From Formicarius rufipectus (lineage: Eukaryota > Chordata > Aves > Passeriformes > Formicariidae), in the NCBI GenBank assembly GCA_013399695.1, contig VXAU01002292.1:1420748-1484747 (forward strand): a stretch of 64,000 bases of DNA, read 5' to 3'. Below, piece after piece: positions 25,599 through 37,769 of this stretch. The position numbers and the translations under genes are program-made. Positions within the stretch are counted from its first letter, which is position 1; each line of letters starts with the position of its first letter. The notes beneath the pieces were generated by a model. It did no database searches. It had not been told where the DNA came from and saw nothing but the letters and a program-made list of their open reading frames with translations.

Positions 25599-26139
25599 TG
25601 AGTAATATTTTTCCACAGCAGAAAAAAAAAATAATTAAAACTTTGTTGTCATGCTATCTTACAAGGAAGCTAGTTTCACCCACACAGAGTTGAAAGCACA
25701 TACCACTCTGTTACAGCACATAAACACTGTTATCACGCTAGTTGCAGAAAGAGCACTGTCACTGGGACATTTTATAGGCATGGGCTTTTATACTATTCAG
25801 CAAGCTATTGAAAATTAAAATGTAATTAGTGTAGCAAAACAATAGTTTGCATCTTTTAATTACTGCTCCATTTTTTTGACAGAATGTTTTAATTATTGTT
25901 TTTTCTTCTGTTCTGTTTTTATTGATTTGGTGCCAGTTCAATTGTGTTACCAAGACCTCCCAGTACTCAATGAATTTACCTCAGGGGATTCTGCCTCCTT
26001 CATTGTTTTAAAATAAAACAGATCTCCAACTACCTACAAAACAAAATTAGAAGTGGAGGAGGAAAGAAAGAAAGGCTGAGAGAGTAGGAGAAAGGATCAG
26101 GAAGAGAAGGAGGGAGGGCAGAAGGGTAAAAGGAAGGAC
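25599..26139. other. Non-coding DNA leading into the purine tract
   Basis: AT-rich sequence with a run of A at about 25622. From 26049 the plus strand becomes increasingly purine-rich, with scattered GGAAAG and GAAGG words. No gene was recognised. Confidence 0.55.
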
Positions 26140-26319
<180 letters not shown>

Positions 26320-27832
26320 CAAAGAGAGATGGAAAGAAAAGGAAAGAAAGAGGAAAAAATCTTCTGTATTACATGACTGATTTTTAACTTTGTGTTCTAG
26401 TATAAAACAGGTTTTTACATCCAGTATCAGATTTATTTTCTATTACTTTAGTTTAAAATGTTCTGAGTTTTTTTAAGAAGCAGTAGTAAAACTCAACTCT
26501 CAAAGAAATTACATTGATCAAAAATGTTAAAATCACAGTTAGAAAACATCAAAATACCCCCCACTTTGATAATTTTTCAGTATAGTCCCTTGGGAAAGAA
26601 AATACACGTCCTGAAAGGCTAGGTTATGGTTGTACTGTCATTGTCTGTGGGTGTGCATGCACTCAATTTATTGCAGCCTTTCAGCTGTCAGAAAAGTGCA
26701 AAGTAAGTGGGAAATGACACAGAGCACTGATTTAGAACACTTTCATCTCTATATGGTCTGTTTTCGTTAGTGATCAAGAGAGAGGAAAGTAGTGGTTAAG
26801 CACTATCTGTACTACAAAGCAAACCCTGCGGAGGCTATACAGCACATGGTCTTTTGAATGACTGTATACCTCTAACTAGAAACAAACAAACACACAAAGA
26901 ACTGTATTTATTTGAGAAGCTTTAATAGCTCCTTTGCAGCCATTTTGTACATAACAGGAAGCAAACCATTCCAATTTCTAGTGTGCTTTACCCTGAAGTA
27001 TGTTCACCCAAGACGTTAGTTGCCATGTATTTTGTCTTACTTTTGACTTCTTAAATATTTGTAAAAGCTAGGAAAGCTTATGTACTTCTTGCATATTTCA
27101 GCCCTTGTGAGGCAAGATATTATTTATTTACTATGCTGCTTTTTGATTATTTAATAAACAACTCACAGAGGCAAACAACAAGAAACCCAAACCCAAGAAG
27201 ACCAGCACTGCATTTTCAATAGCAAGATCCCTTGGGAGCCAGGCTCTGGGATTTTTGTAGCAGAAAAATGTGCTCATACCACTAAGAGGCATTGGTGGTG
27301 GCTGGGAGGGACTAGGAGGTGGTAGACATAAGCCCAAACAAGGAGGAACTAGTGGAGAACCTGATGAAGTCAGAAGGATTAACACTTTATCTCTCCTGGA
27401 GATTCACTGTTTTGAGTTTTCTTCATTTCATAAAACATCTGGTTGTATTTCCTCAGGGAGGATGGTTTCCAGTTGCCTCTCTCAAAGTAAGCAAATAAGA
27501 TCCACTTTGGAATTTCAACCCATTCAGGGAAAGAAAGACTTCAGTCTTGCCATTGGCTGCTATTCCTCAGCACTGCCAGCCACTCCTGGGTGCAGAGTTC
27601 AGTACTAGGCATGCCATTCATTCCAAAGGTGTGAAATATTACTTTCTATCAGTTTGACAAGCATTTTTCTTCCATAATTTAACCTTCAAAGACACAAATA
27701 TTGCCCACAAGTACAACCCAAATCTTTGAAATTGGGCAGTGGGTAGGCCTTGCTGCTTTGATTCTTTTTTAACCTTTCCCTAACTGATGTCTTTTACATT
27801 GCTGCTTAATCCCCCTCTTCGGTAGTATCAGT
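26320..27832. other. Non-coding DNA, no gene seen
   Basis: Frames reach 112 codons (27270-27608, plus) without a recognisable domain; the overlapping minus frame at 27131-27385 is proline/leucine-rich low complexity. No transposon was recognised. Confidence 0.55.
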
Positions 27833-28210
27833 TGTTGGGGTTTAGCTTGCTTGTTTGTTTCTTCTTGCTGGAATGATGGAATGGCCACATCACAGAGACG
27901 AAGCAACCCTGTCGATGTCATGGTCATATCATGACAAGAAATCACTAACTCTTGGCATTAACCCTGCCGATGTTGTGACCATGTCACAGCAGGTAAAATA
28001 TTGGTAGCTGGTGACACATCCAGCCCTTGGTGTGAGCTGGGGCAGCCCTGGAAGCAGAGGGTGTCCCCTAGCAAGAGAGGGGGAATACTCCCAATGTTGG
28101 TTCTCCTGTCTCACACTCACAGCCCTGGAGAGGGACATGATCAAGTTGTAACACCTTTCTCTGCTTCTTTTGCTGCTCAGCTGGAAAGTGCAGCAACTTC
28201 CTGCCAGGAC
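27833..28210 (+). mobile_element. Possible old LTR fragment with a triplicated hairpin motif
   Basis: The block opens with TGTTGGGGTTTAG, typical of LTR 5' ends (TG start), followed by a GTTT-rich stretch, which recalls several avian LTRs. It then carries three diverged copies of a 21-mer starting at 27875, 27914 and 27969 (pattern GATGnnnTGGnCAnATCAnnG). The last two lie in a 55-bp direct repeat beginning AACCCTG (27905, 27960). No matching CA end, polyadenylation signal or target duplication was found, so the boundary and the LTR reading are uncertain. Confidence 0.3.
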
Positions 28211-31200
28211 ATTGACCTAAGTATAAGGAAACACACTGCTAATTTTCTAGATGTTTGTTCTTTCAGAGATTGAGATAAAAATTTATTAATATCCATTGTT
28301 CAATCCTGAGGACATATTTACCCTTCTTTGCAAAGCATTAAATATTGAACTTTAAACTTAGAGGCTGTTTCTTTTGCACATTCATCTGGATTGTATATCT
28401 TCCTGAAGAACTCTGTACACCTCACTCCAGACATTTGTAATACAGAGGTCTACATCTGAGGCCAGCTCCCTTTATAGTCAGTGGAAAGAAATACTCACAG
28501 GAGATGATTCATCTGACCTGTTTTAAATATCTACGTGAGGACAAGATTAACCATGCCCCAGAAGTATCTATTTACACTTCATTTTCTGTGGAAAACTTGC
28601 TGCACTGCAAATATCTGAATCTGACTGCAGTGAGTCCTCCTCTTCATAGAAAGACCAACTATCCTGACAAATCCCGTGCTACTCTGTCTTTGCTTCCTAT
28701 TAATGCTACACTTGTAACACTGTGAAGCTCAAAAGTTGTACATTAACATGCTGGACTTCTATTCATGCACAAGTTCTGGAACTCATCTTCCCTGAAGACT
28801 TTGAGCTACAGTTGCTACGGATATGGATCTCCATGTAGGAGAACTTTTGCAGTTCCTCTGCTGCTGGCATACCTTTTAAGCTCAGTCAGTCACATGTGTG
28901 CATACAACCTTTGGATCTATCTATTACCCCTCCACAGGCCATGAGATTGTACTCATAAGCTCATCTCCTGTCTCACTTCAATTCACAGTTCCCAGTATTG
29001 TAGCTTGAAGCATTAGCATGTTGCTTATGGCACCCTTCTATGTAGTGTACTTGCATTTTGCACCCCTTGCTTCAGTCCACTGGGACCATGAACTCCCTTA
29101 GGAGCCAGAACACATGTGAATGTTTCAATATTAATTTTCAGGTGTGAAGAGGGTAAAACTGGAGTGGGGGGACAGTGGGGGAAAGCAAGAAATATGGTTA
29201 GAAATAATTAGTTCGTTATTGTTTTTTCATATGGGCCTGACCCATGCTCAGAAGAATAAAACCCAGTATTAAGCCTCACAATATTATGTTTGTTTTCATA
29301 TCATTAACATGACAGCCTAAGTGGCTCCCTCAAATAAAGTGTGATGTTTCTGGCTGGAGGTTTGCTCACACAGCTCAGATTGGCTCCAGTGTTTACTCAC
29401 ATGCGTGCTGTTGTGAAATTGTTCCACCAGGAGCAGAGGAGCATTAAATGAAGCATTAATTTGCCAAATACGATTGTCATAAGTTGGCCCCAACACTGTG
29501 GTCTCCTCAAGATGGGCAGACACTTGTACTGGGGCAAAACATGATGCAGGCTGAAAGTCTTGCACAAGTGGCACAGTGAGGATGAGCTTACACTTCTGAT
29601 TGTGATTTCACAAATGTTTGTTTGTTGTTCTCTGACCCAGAGAGCTGTATTTGGCAATCCTTGGAACAGCACACCAGGACTCCAACAAGACTGTGTGATA
29701 GTGGCTGGGCTTTTTTCTGAGAAACGGAAGCTGTGGTGTAGGATACTCCTCTTTCACCAGAAGCTTCATCACAATTGTTCCTCCTCTCAGAAATGTTAGT
29801 CTGGCAGAATCCCTTGCCTTATCAGCAGCAGGTAAGGCCCTGCTTGCTTAGGAAGGACGGACATTGTATTGTCTTTCTTCTGTCCTACACAGTGTTCCCA
29901 GGATAGGCTGTGTCAGCAGCATTTCAGACAGTAAAACTTGTAGTAAATAGCTCCTGGGGATGGAGGAAAAGAGCTGCATCTCTGGAATTATAGTTTTAGG
30001 CTATCTGCTGACTCAGAAAGGCATATCTACATCTACATCATAGCCTGTTCACATCTCCAAAGTGTTTTATTGAGAGATTAAAGGTAGAAAAGCACTCAGA
30101 CACAACCTCAAGTATTATTTAATTGGATGGTTCCAAAACTTGAGCCCTGAACAACAGCAGCTTGCTTAGATGCAGAACCAGTTTCCCCTTTGTATAAAAT
30201 CAATCATATCTTTACTTTAATACATTAAAATTTACATCTCTACATGTATCTATGCTTGAAGCCTCCCAGTTTTTTTTCCCTACCTCCACCAATTTCTGTG
30301 CCTCTACTCCTTCATGTTTTCTACAGTGTGTATTTGGCAAATACTGGAATAAACTAGAATGGGATTTGTATAATACTACTCTTGCCATGTATGTTTTTTC
30401 CTTCTCAAAGTTTATGAAGGCCAGACCAGGATTAAAAGACTTAGCTTCACATTCCTAAAAGCAGTGCAAAACTTTCCACCCAAATTAGCTGGCAACTCAT
30501 CTTTGGATGTTATGAACACAAAAGCATATTTTAAAATATGAATCATTTCTGGACAGGTCAGGTGAGGAGTAACAACTTGGTAGTAGCATGGATAGCTCTC
30601 AAATCTGTTTAATTTATAGGAAGCACAAGAGACAAACTCTCACCAGGGAGAGTAGGCTACTTGTGGTCAAAAAAACAGCTTGTTTTGAATTCTCCTTATA
30701 TTTGTTCTTTGGACACTGTCATGACATTCAAATAGATATCAAAGGCTTGGGGTCAATAGGAAGGACATAAACAATTTATGTGTAAGTATCATCAAGTTTC
30801 TCTTAGAACTGAACAGCACTGTGGAACAAAATCTGCAGTTCTAGACTGTGCAGTCATGTAAAATGAGTGAAAGCATTATCACTTTGCAATTGGTCAATTA
30901 AAAAGAGTTCTCTATGTACAAGTGGCATTTCCTCTTCTCACTACCAAGCTGTCTCACAGCTCTTCCACAGATGCCTTACTCTAAGTATTATTATCCCTTG
31001 CAAGTGTTTTCATGACTCCCACTGCTGTGGATTCTCAGGAACCTGCCCATGAGGAACTGAGATCCACAAGACTGGAGTTGAGAGGCTACTTGAGGTGTGA
31101 TCCAGACACTCAGGCACCCAAGGCAGACAGAGATGCCTTACAGAGAGTTTGAAAACTACCTGCATGCCAAACAAGGAACACCTAAGAGCTGTCCCGTCAG

Positions 31201-31423
31201 AAACCCTTGGGCACAGGGGAGTCTGTAGCCCTAACCTGGCAACATACTGCAGAAGATGGGCCCCAAGCTGCCACATAAACTTGTGAAATTTGCTTTAAAT
31301 TAAAGCATAACCCCTGATCTTCAGAAATTCTTAAAAGTTTGGACTGTCTTCAGGGCAGATGAATGATCTGATCTGCAAAAAAGAAATTGTCTTCAATGGC
31401 TAGAGAGCCTTGTTGTACCTTGC
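28211..31423. other. Non-coding DNA, no gene seen
   Basis: Frames reach 91 codons without recognisable domains. 28456-28490 (TTTATAGTCAGTGGAAAG) resembles the ancient sauropsid repeat islands. 29161-29185 is G-rich. No other repeat was recognised. Confidence 0.55.
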
Positions 31424-31447
31424 AGCACCCGCATGCCACCGGGTGCT
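31424..31447. repeat. GC-rich 8-bp inverted repeat
   Basis: AGCACCCG (31424-31431) pairs with CGGGTGCT (31440-31447) around an 8-nt loop. It begins a locally GC-richer stretch running to about 32030. It would form a short stable hairpin; no poly-T or gene end follows to suggest a terminator-like role. Confidence 0.5.
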
Positions 31448-34400
31448 CAAGAGGTCCCAGGAGGACAAAGCCTGCTCTGGAGCTCAGCTTTTTTTTCCAT
31501 GCATTTGCATGTGGCACTCATTTAAATCTCTGATTGAAACAATCAGCTTGTCCAGGGCCAAGATGTGATCCTCTGCCTCCACAAACAGCGTTGGTACTTC
31601 AAAGGGATGGCTGACATTAGTCAATTGCTTGTGGGCCCAAAATCTTATAGAGCTGATTGCTCCTTTTTTTTCCACCCCCTGCTGTCATGTGGAGAAGGCA
31701 AAAATCCAGGTGTGAACCCAGCGCAGGAGGCAGGGAGAGGAGGCTCAGCGTTACCAGCTGGTGAAGCAGTGGCCATCCCCTACTGGAGACAGTTCAGTCT
31801 GAGTACTGCACTGCTGCTGCCTCACTCTCCCAAAAGGTGCACAGAGTGGCTCACTATAGCACTCAAGTGAAGAGGGATGGAGAGGCCACAGGCCCACTTT
31901 CCCTGAGTCCCTCCATCTTACTCCCCAGGTTGGATTGCTGACCACTGAAATGCCTGTTGCCGTGGGCTGTGTTTCACCATCCCTAATCCTTATGACCTGA
32001 GCCTCATCCCGCGCATGTGCACCTCTGCATTTCCATCAACTTAATCTGAGCACATGCTATACATTCATGCTGGTTTATGCTGATTTTCTCTGGTTGCAAG
32101 AGTGATAATACCAGATCTGGAGCAAGAGCCACTGATAAAAAATTGAGCCATTGAAAAATGTGACCACATTTAGCCTGCAGACCTAAGGCACTATTTGCTG
32201 TACAACTGAACTGTAGCCCAAATCTAACCAAGTCAGCCCAAGCTGCCTCTGCATTCAGCGGAGAGACACACACATTTCTGGAAAGCTGTTTTCATCCTAA
32301 GGGGTATCTGAGAATGGGTACCCAAACCACCTTCTGAAAGTGCTGTTATTGATGAAGAAGCTTCAGGTTATTAGCTCAGCCTGAGACAGCCAGCTCTCAG
32401 ACAGATGAAATTGGGCCCTTGGAATGCTAAACAAACACCTCACACTGCCGGGCATTCTTTATATCTGGCTTGATAAGTTTTACTCTTCCCTGTTACCAGA
32501 TCCTTGGACAAGAACTGAAGACAATATCCAAACAGAATACATCAGCATGCATTGCTGACTTCTGATACAGAAAATGTTTGGGGTTTTTGTTTGTTTGGTT
32601 GGTTTGTTTGTTTCACTTGAAATTATGTATTCGTACTCATTTTAATCCTTCACAACCGGTGGCATTTTCTAAAGATTGTTTCCAAAGTGAGTAATGAGGA
32701 AAACAAACTTTGCCATTATCCTCTGTGGGAGCAGTTGGCATATATTAATCTGTTTGTGACCAAATTAAGTAGCCACTGTTCCCTGTGTTCTGAACATTTT
32801 CTACATTCAGCTTCATGAATGAAATATATGAGTACAGGTTGTACTTCCCATTTCCAATGTAAATGCTGTGGTGTTTTCTTTTTTTACCTTCTGGTGAGCA
32901 CACAACACATATTGATTGTAATTAATGAGAGAGTAATTGGCAGTAGTCTCAACTCTTCCTTGGATCCATTTTCAATAACTTAAAGCTTGTCAAGATTTGT
33001 TTTCAACTCACAGAATGATCTAAGTGCTTCAAATTGCCTCCTTTGCCATCTGTCCTGTGGGTTTCAGTATTTGCTTTTTTTTTTAGTGTTTGACTGCAGT
33101 AGGGTGCCAGTATCAAGACAGCTTGTCTCCTTTTGCTGAGTTGTGGGGCAGGAATTTGAGTGGGTGAGGTCTGAGCAGACATTGTTTAGCTTTACAGTTT
33201 TTAAGCTCAGTCTTCCTTAGATCTTTATTTTTTCCCTTCATGTGTTTCCATTCACACCTGAATCATTCATTATACTGGCAAGCCAGGAAGATCCCTTTTT
33301 CCTTCAAGGTAACCACGCTTTTCTGAAGTAAATTATAGGTGTGGAGATTATAGAAATTTGTTGTCTGGGCACACACCCTGGCTCCTTTCCTTTTTCAAAG
33401 CATGTAATAATGAGTTGTTTTTCCTTTTTTCCCCCATAGCTAATGTATGGCTAATGTGGGAACAGTTTTCTTTGTTTTGATGGAACATTAAAGCAGGCTG
33501 TGTAACAAGGGAGGAAGTCTAAGAAGTGGCATTTTGCTTTTAAACACAGCTTTGAAAATAAGTGGCAAATCAGTGATCATGCTGCATTGGTGTAATCTTC
33601 TCTGTGGTTTTCTGCTAGGCTGTCAACTTAGACATAGATTAATCATTGGATAAAAGTCCAGAAGTCCCTTTTGAATTTTGGGCTTGAATACCAATGTTCA
33701 AGGTCTCCTCTCCTTTCTCACCCTGTGTTGCTTTCAACCCAAGTTCTGAGTTTACTTTCAGAAAGGACAAATTAGCCATTGCCATATTATTTTGACCCAG
33801 AGCAATAGTAAAAATAGCCAAGTAGCTGCTTTTATGATGCAGAAGCCATGACATTCATTCTACCATTCAAACACATGAAAAGATTCTGGTAGAATGACAG
33901 GATGAAAACATTATTCACAAAATTTCCTCATTGGGAAATATTCATGTTCATGGTTATCATTCTCGTACACTTCCCAGACTTCAGTGTTTCATGCATAAAG
34001 AAATGGAAAAGACCCAATCTAGTAATTTAAGCACATTACGAAGCACAGAAGGTGAAGCTCTTATTATCTTAAGATGTTTCCACAGTAGATAAGCTGTAAG
34101 ACTGCCAGATAATGAGAAACTGGGTTGTAGTGACAGAATTACTTAGATCTTGAGAAAATATTCTATGTTTGCAACGAAGTCTTGCTCATAGTCAGTTGCA
34201 AGCAACAGCAGACAGAATTGGTCTGCCAGCTCTCTCACTCCCGTTTGTCAGACCTGACCTTGGCAGATAAGAGTGTTGATGGGGGGCAGAGCAAAAAGAG
34301 AGGGAAACAAAATATGAGATTGAAGAGAACCCTTGACACAGAAAGTTTCAGAGTAAGTTTTGTTTAATTTTGTTTTTCATAGAAGCATAAAAAATTTAAA

Positions 34401-35007
34401 AAAAAAATAGGGGGAGAATGGAAATTGAAAAGTGAAAGAAAGCACTAGTCAGACATAGAAAAGAACAATTCTCTTTCAGATTTTTTTTTTTCAGATCAAA
34501 TTTACTGAGCAAATAAAAACAGTCAGGTGCAGTTTTATCAGGGGAAACATTCTCAAAGAAAAAATTTAAAGATACTTAGATGTTTTGTTGGAAGAACATG
34601 GTGGAAAATGGTGAATGAACTGACTTTTTTTTTTTTTAAAGGGGCAGGTAATACAGGCAGAGGCAAAATAAATCTGTGACCAGGACATTTGTGAAGAGAA
34701 ACACTGCTATGCCATGAGTCTGGTGCAGAAAATAATGTGTGCGAGTTACATCCTCTGAACTATGTTTCTGGAAACTGTAGTACCTGGGAACAGGCTAAAT
34801 CTGAACAGCCCTCGGCAAGAGCTTTGCTGGCAAATTAGTCCCAAGCCTTTCTTACAACAAAATTAAATGGGATATTTGAAGCCTAGAGGCAAAAGGGCAT
34901 ACAGCATATGGCACACTTCAATTCTTTACTTCAGCAAATAATTATTTCAAATCCTTTATTCCAGAAAATGGACCTTTCATTTCCTTCCTTCGAGCATCTG
35001 TGATGAC
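31448..35007. other. Non-coding DNA; GC-richer to about 32030, then AT-rich
   Basis: 31680-32030 has relatively high GC with several GGAGG/CAGCGC words and a 101-codon plus frame (31565-31870) without a recognisable domain. From 32.5 kb the DNA is AT-rich, with a (GTTT)n-like tract at 32577-32614 and T runs at 34480 and 34626. No transposon was recognised. Confidence 0.55.
32577..32614 (+). repeat. (GTTT)n-like low-complexity tract
   Basis: Repeated GTTT and GGTT units without A from 32577 to 32614. It has the same composition, in complement, as the AAAC-rich tracts at 36155-36222 and 49122-49233. Confidence 0.85.
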
Positions 35008-35075
35008 CTCGATGCATTTGCTAATTGCTACGTAATGGACTAAATGTGTTTATTAGGTTAAGTTAATTTAACAGG
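35008..35075. promoter_or_regulatory. Candidate conserved non-coding element core
   Basis: ATGCATTTGCTAATTGC (35012-35028), TACGTAATG (a PAR-bZIP/C/EBP-like TACGTAA word, 35029-35037) and GTTAATTTAAC (35062-35072, HNF1-like) lie within 65 bp. The dense mix of homeodomain, POU and bZIP words resembles vertebrate conserved non-coding elements. Only cross-species alignment could confirm it. Confidence 0.3.
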
Positions 35076-35513
35076 GGGGAAATAAAGGTTATTAAAGTTT
35101 GTTGTAGCCAGGAACAAAAATTGCTGTTCCCCCGCTTCTCTCTCTACAGTGATAAATTCCAGAGAATACATCTCGGTTCCTTCTAGTCTGAGCCATCTAC
35201 AGATGCATGTTTTCTTTCTATAACCAGCTGTAGCTAATTGCATCAGTGCCGCCTCTACTGCTGTACATGAAAAAGAAACCTGTAATTTATTGCAACAGAC
35301 CATCCTATTCCTGCTGTACATCTTGCTCATTCTGTCATTCCAGTGAAAAGATTTCTTATGGTAAATTGGCAGTTCAGAAATGGAAAACAACCTTGCTTGG
35401 AAGAAAGCTTTCAAAACCTCCTCCATATGTTCTATCCAGATATTGATAAAAGAACAAACAGAAAACATATTGTTTATCTGTAGGGCCACGATTTCCCCAT
35501 CAGTCAAAGAAAT
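35076..35513. other. Non-coding DNA containing the longest open frame of the window
   Basis: A minus-strand frame of 149 codons spans 35058-35507. Its translation shows no domain, signal peptide, transmembrane pattern or repeat that I recognise, and a 66-codon plus frame overlaps it. Length alone is compatible with chance in 64 kb. It is not called as a gene. Confidence 0.5.
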
Positions 35514-35712
35514 ACTGAGTCAAATTCATGCCTCATGTATCTTTGCTGTAGCCAATGCAAGTACAGTGCTCACGATAATGACCCATTCATTTTATTACTC
35601 CTTGAATGGTAACATGGTGCCCTGAAAAACATGCACAGGTGAGGTGGTGCAAATTACTGTCAAAATCAGTGGAGCTGTGCCAGTTTATACCAGCAACAGA
35701 TCTGGCTCCAGT
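35514..35712. repeat. Ancient sauropsid repeat fragment
   Basis: GAGTCAAATTCATGCC (35518-35533) and, further on, AAATCAGTGGAGCTGTGCC then AGTTTATACCAGC and AGATCTGGCTCC (to 35710) match, in order, a phrase common in turtle, crocodile and bird DNA (a TCAGTGGAG stretch, then TTTACACCAG, then GATCTGGCCC). This is the clearest of the old-repeat islands in the window. The family name is uncertain. Confidence 0.5.
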
Positions 35713-37769
35713 CCCTGCCTCAGGGAATTTATGAATCATAATGTAACTCTAAGTAGATCTAGTGGCTGTAAAATCCAATCCTGTCTTTAATAGCAGTGAG
35801 GCAGGAGAAGGCGAAAGGTGAGCCCTAACCTACTTTTGAAGGGGTCATGTCAAGGGCATGGAAAAAGGCCTTTTAATTGTTCTTACAACTGTAAGGAACA
35901 AGACTGTAATGAAAGACAGTAAAATCTTAATCACAACTGCATTGCTGGGGATGTGATTTAAATATAGGAGTGAGGAATTAAATATAATTTTGCATAAACC
36001 TGTGGTTTAACAATGTGAAGGCTTCAAGGACTACACTGGTGCAAAAATCTCCCTTCCCCTTTCTCAATTATCAGCATCATCAAAATCTAGGTACTAACAT
36101 TCATATAACTAAGTGTGAGGCTACTGCAAGCTGGACCAAGGAACCGCTCCAGATTAAAACCAAAAATAAAATAATAAAACAAACAAACAAAAACCACCCC
36201 CAAACCCCCAGAAAAAATAAACTAATTAATAACTTCACAGTATGCACACTTAACAGCAGAGGTTAGCATTTGCAAAATGACTGGCATTATATAAGAGTAA
36301 AGCATTCAGTAATTCCCAGCTATTATTATGTAGTGTTGCTATTTATTACTGAGGTTCAGCCTGTTGTTTGCACCTCGGTACACATCAAAAAGACTTCCCG
36401 CACAGGTTGTGCAGCCAGGTGGTTGGCTCATAGCTCTGCCTGCTTCACTCACTGAGGCTGGCTCAGTTCAGACTTCCCAGTGGCCCAGCCACAACTGCTC
36501 ACTCCAGCTTAGCAGGTGTAGGAGCTGAAGCCTCAAGTGTTAATTGCTCTATTACATTAATGTAAAACTAAAAGGATGGAGAGGAAAATCACGGGCATTG
36601 TCTTTTCATTTACTCTAATTGACCAAATGACAGTAGAAGAGTGGCCTGGAGAAAGCCACTTCTTATAATGCACTGGCACTAATTAGGAATTTGAACAGAG
36701 GAATATTTAAAATTCTTTATATCCCCTTAGTAACTTGGCTTCAGAACTGTCACTGAGAGAGGGATTTGTACCATTTAGGTAGTTAGCAGAAAAAGGCAGA
36801 GATTGCCTCTCAGCCACCCAATGTAGGCAGCAGATATGCAGCTGACCATGAAGAAGACCCAGCGCTATTCATGGCCCCAGCTATGCCTAAACCATGAGGC
36901 TGTTCTCCCTTCATATGCAGTGTCTGGATCAAAGAGCAGAAGGAAAACAGACTTCCTAGGGAATGGAGGAAAGTCTGTGACATGCCTTAAGTTACTGTAG
37001 CTTAGAGAGTTACACTGCTCTGTGGCACATCCAAGGACTGCCCTTCAGACCAGAGGTATGTTCTTCCTTCGGACATGGGTTACCAGAGAATAGTTTTGCA
37101 TTTAAATAAAGAATCATGAAAAATGTGATATGTGGCTTCATTACCGATTATCTTCTACTGTACATATATTCTTTTTTCCTTATTAACCGAGGATTAAACC
37201 CTGAAAGTTTACTGAGGCGATACCCCATAAGCTTCTATAAGGAAGAGTTTTATTTTTTCAAATAAAGACTGAGAGCTATTGTTTTGGTTCCTGCAGCAAG
37301 CAGTAACTGCATCACTTTGCTGTGATCTATTACTCACCTCACTCTCCAGCCACACACCTTGGTGAAGAAAAAGTGGAGAGAAAAAGACTTTCCTTTCTGT
37401 GATGCTAAATATTTCAGCTGTGCAGGCCTAGATGAAATACAAGCTCTGAGTGAAGCTGATAGCTTCTTGTCTCATGGAGCAATTGGAAGGCAGCACCAGA
37501 GACTAGGAGTTTGGGGCTGGAAATTACATTTGCAGAGAGGATGTGCTTTTGAGTTTGCAGCCCTTGGCTTCAAGGTGGCCTTAGACACAAAAAATTAATC
37601 CCTTACGTGTCAGCAAATGCAACCACTAATGTGACTCATTAGGTAATCAAAACAGAATAGAAGCAAAGAGACTATATACTAGTAGCAACTAAGTTAGATG
37701 TTGTCCCAACTATGTATTTTGTGCTGTTGTTAATTTATTTTATGTTCTGTTGCATACCTATGCTTTTTG
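35713..37769. other. Non-coding DNA, no gene seen
   Basis: Frames stay under 85 codons. An A/C-rich low-complexity tract lies at 36155-36222. No transposon was recognised before the LTR that starts near 37770. Confidence 0.55.
36155..36222 (+). repeat. A/C-rich low-complexity tract (AAAC-type)
   Basis: AAAATA, AAAC and CCCCCAAA words dominate from 36155 to 36222 with very little T. It explains the length of the small plus-strand frame over it (36015-36266). Confidence 0.85.

Noticed and set aside
35058..35507. 149-codon minus-strand open frame, the longest in the window
   Set aside because: No recognisable domain, signal or family resemblance, overlapped by another frame on the plus strand, and of a length expected occasionally by chance in 64 kb read in six frames.
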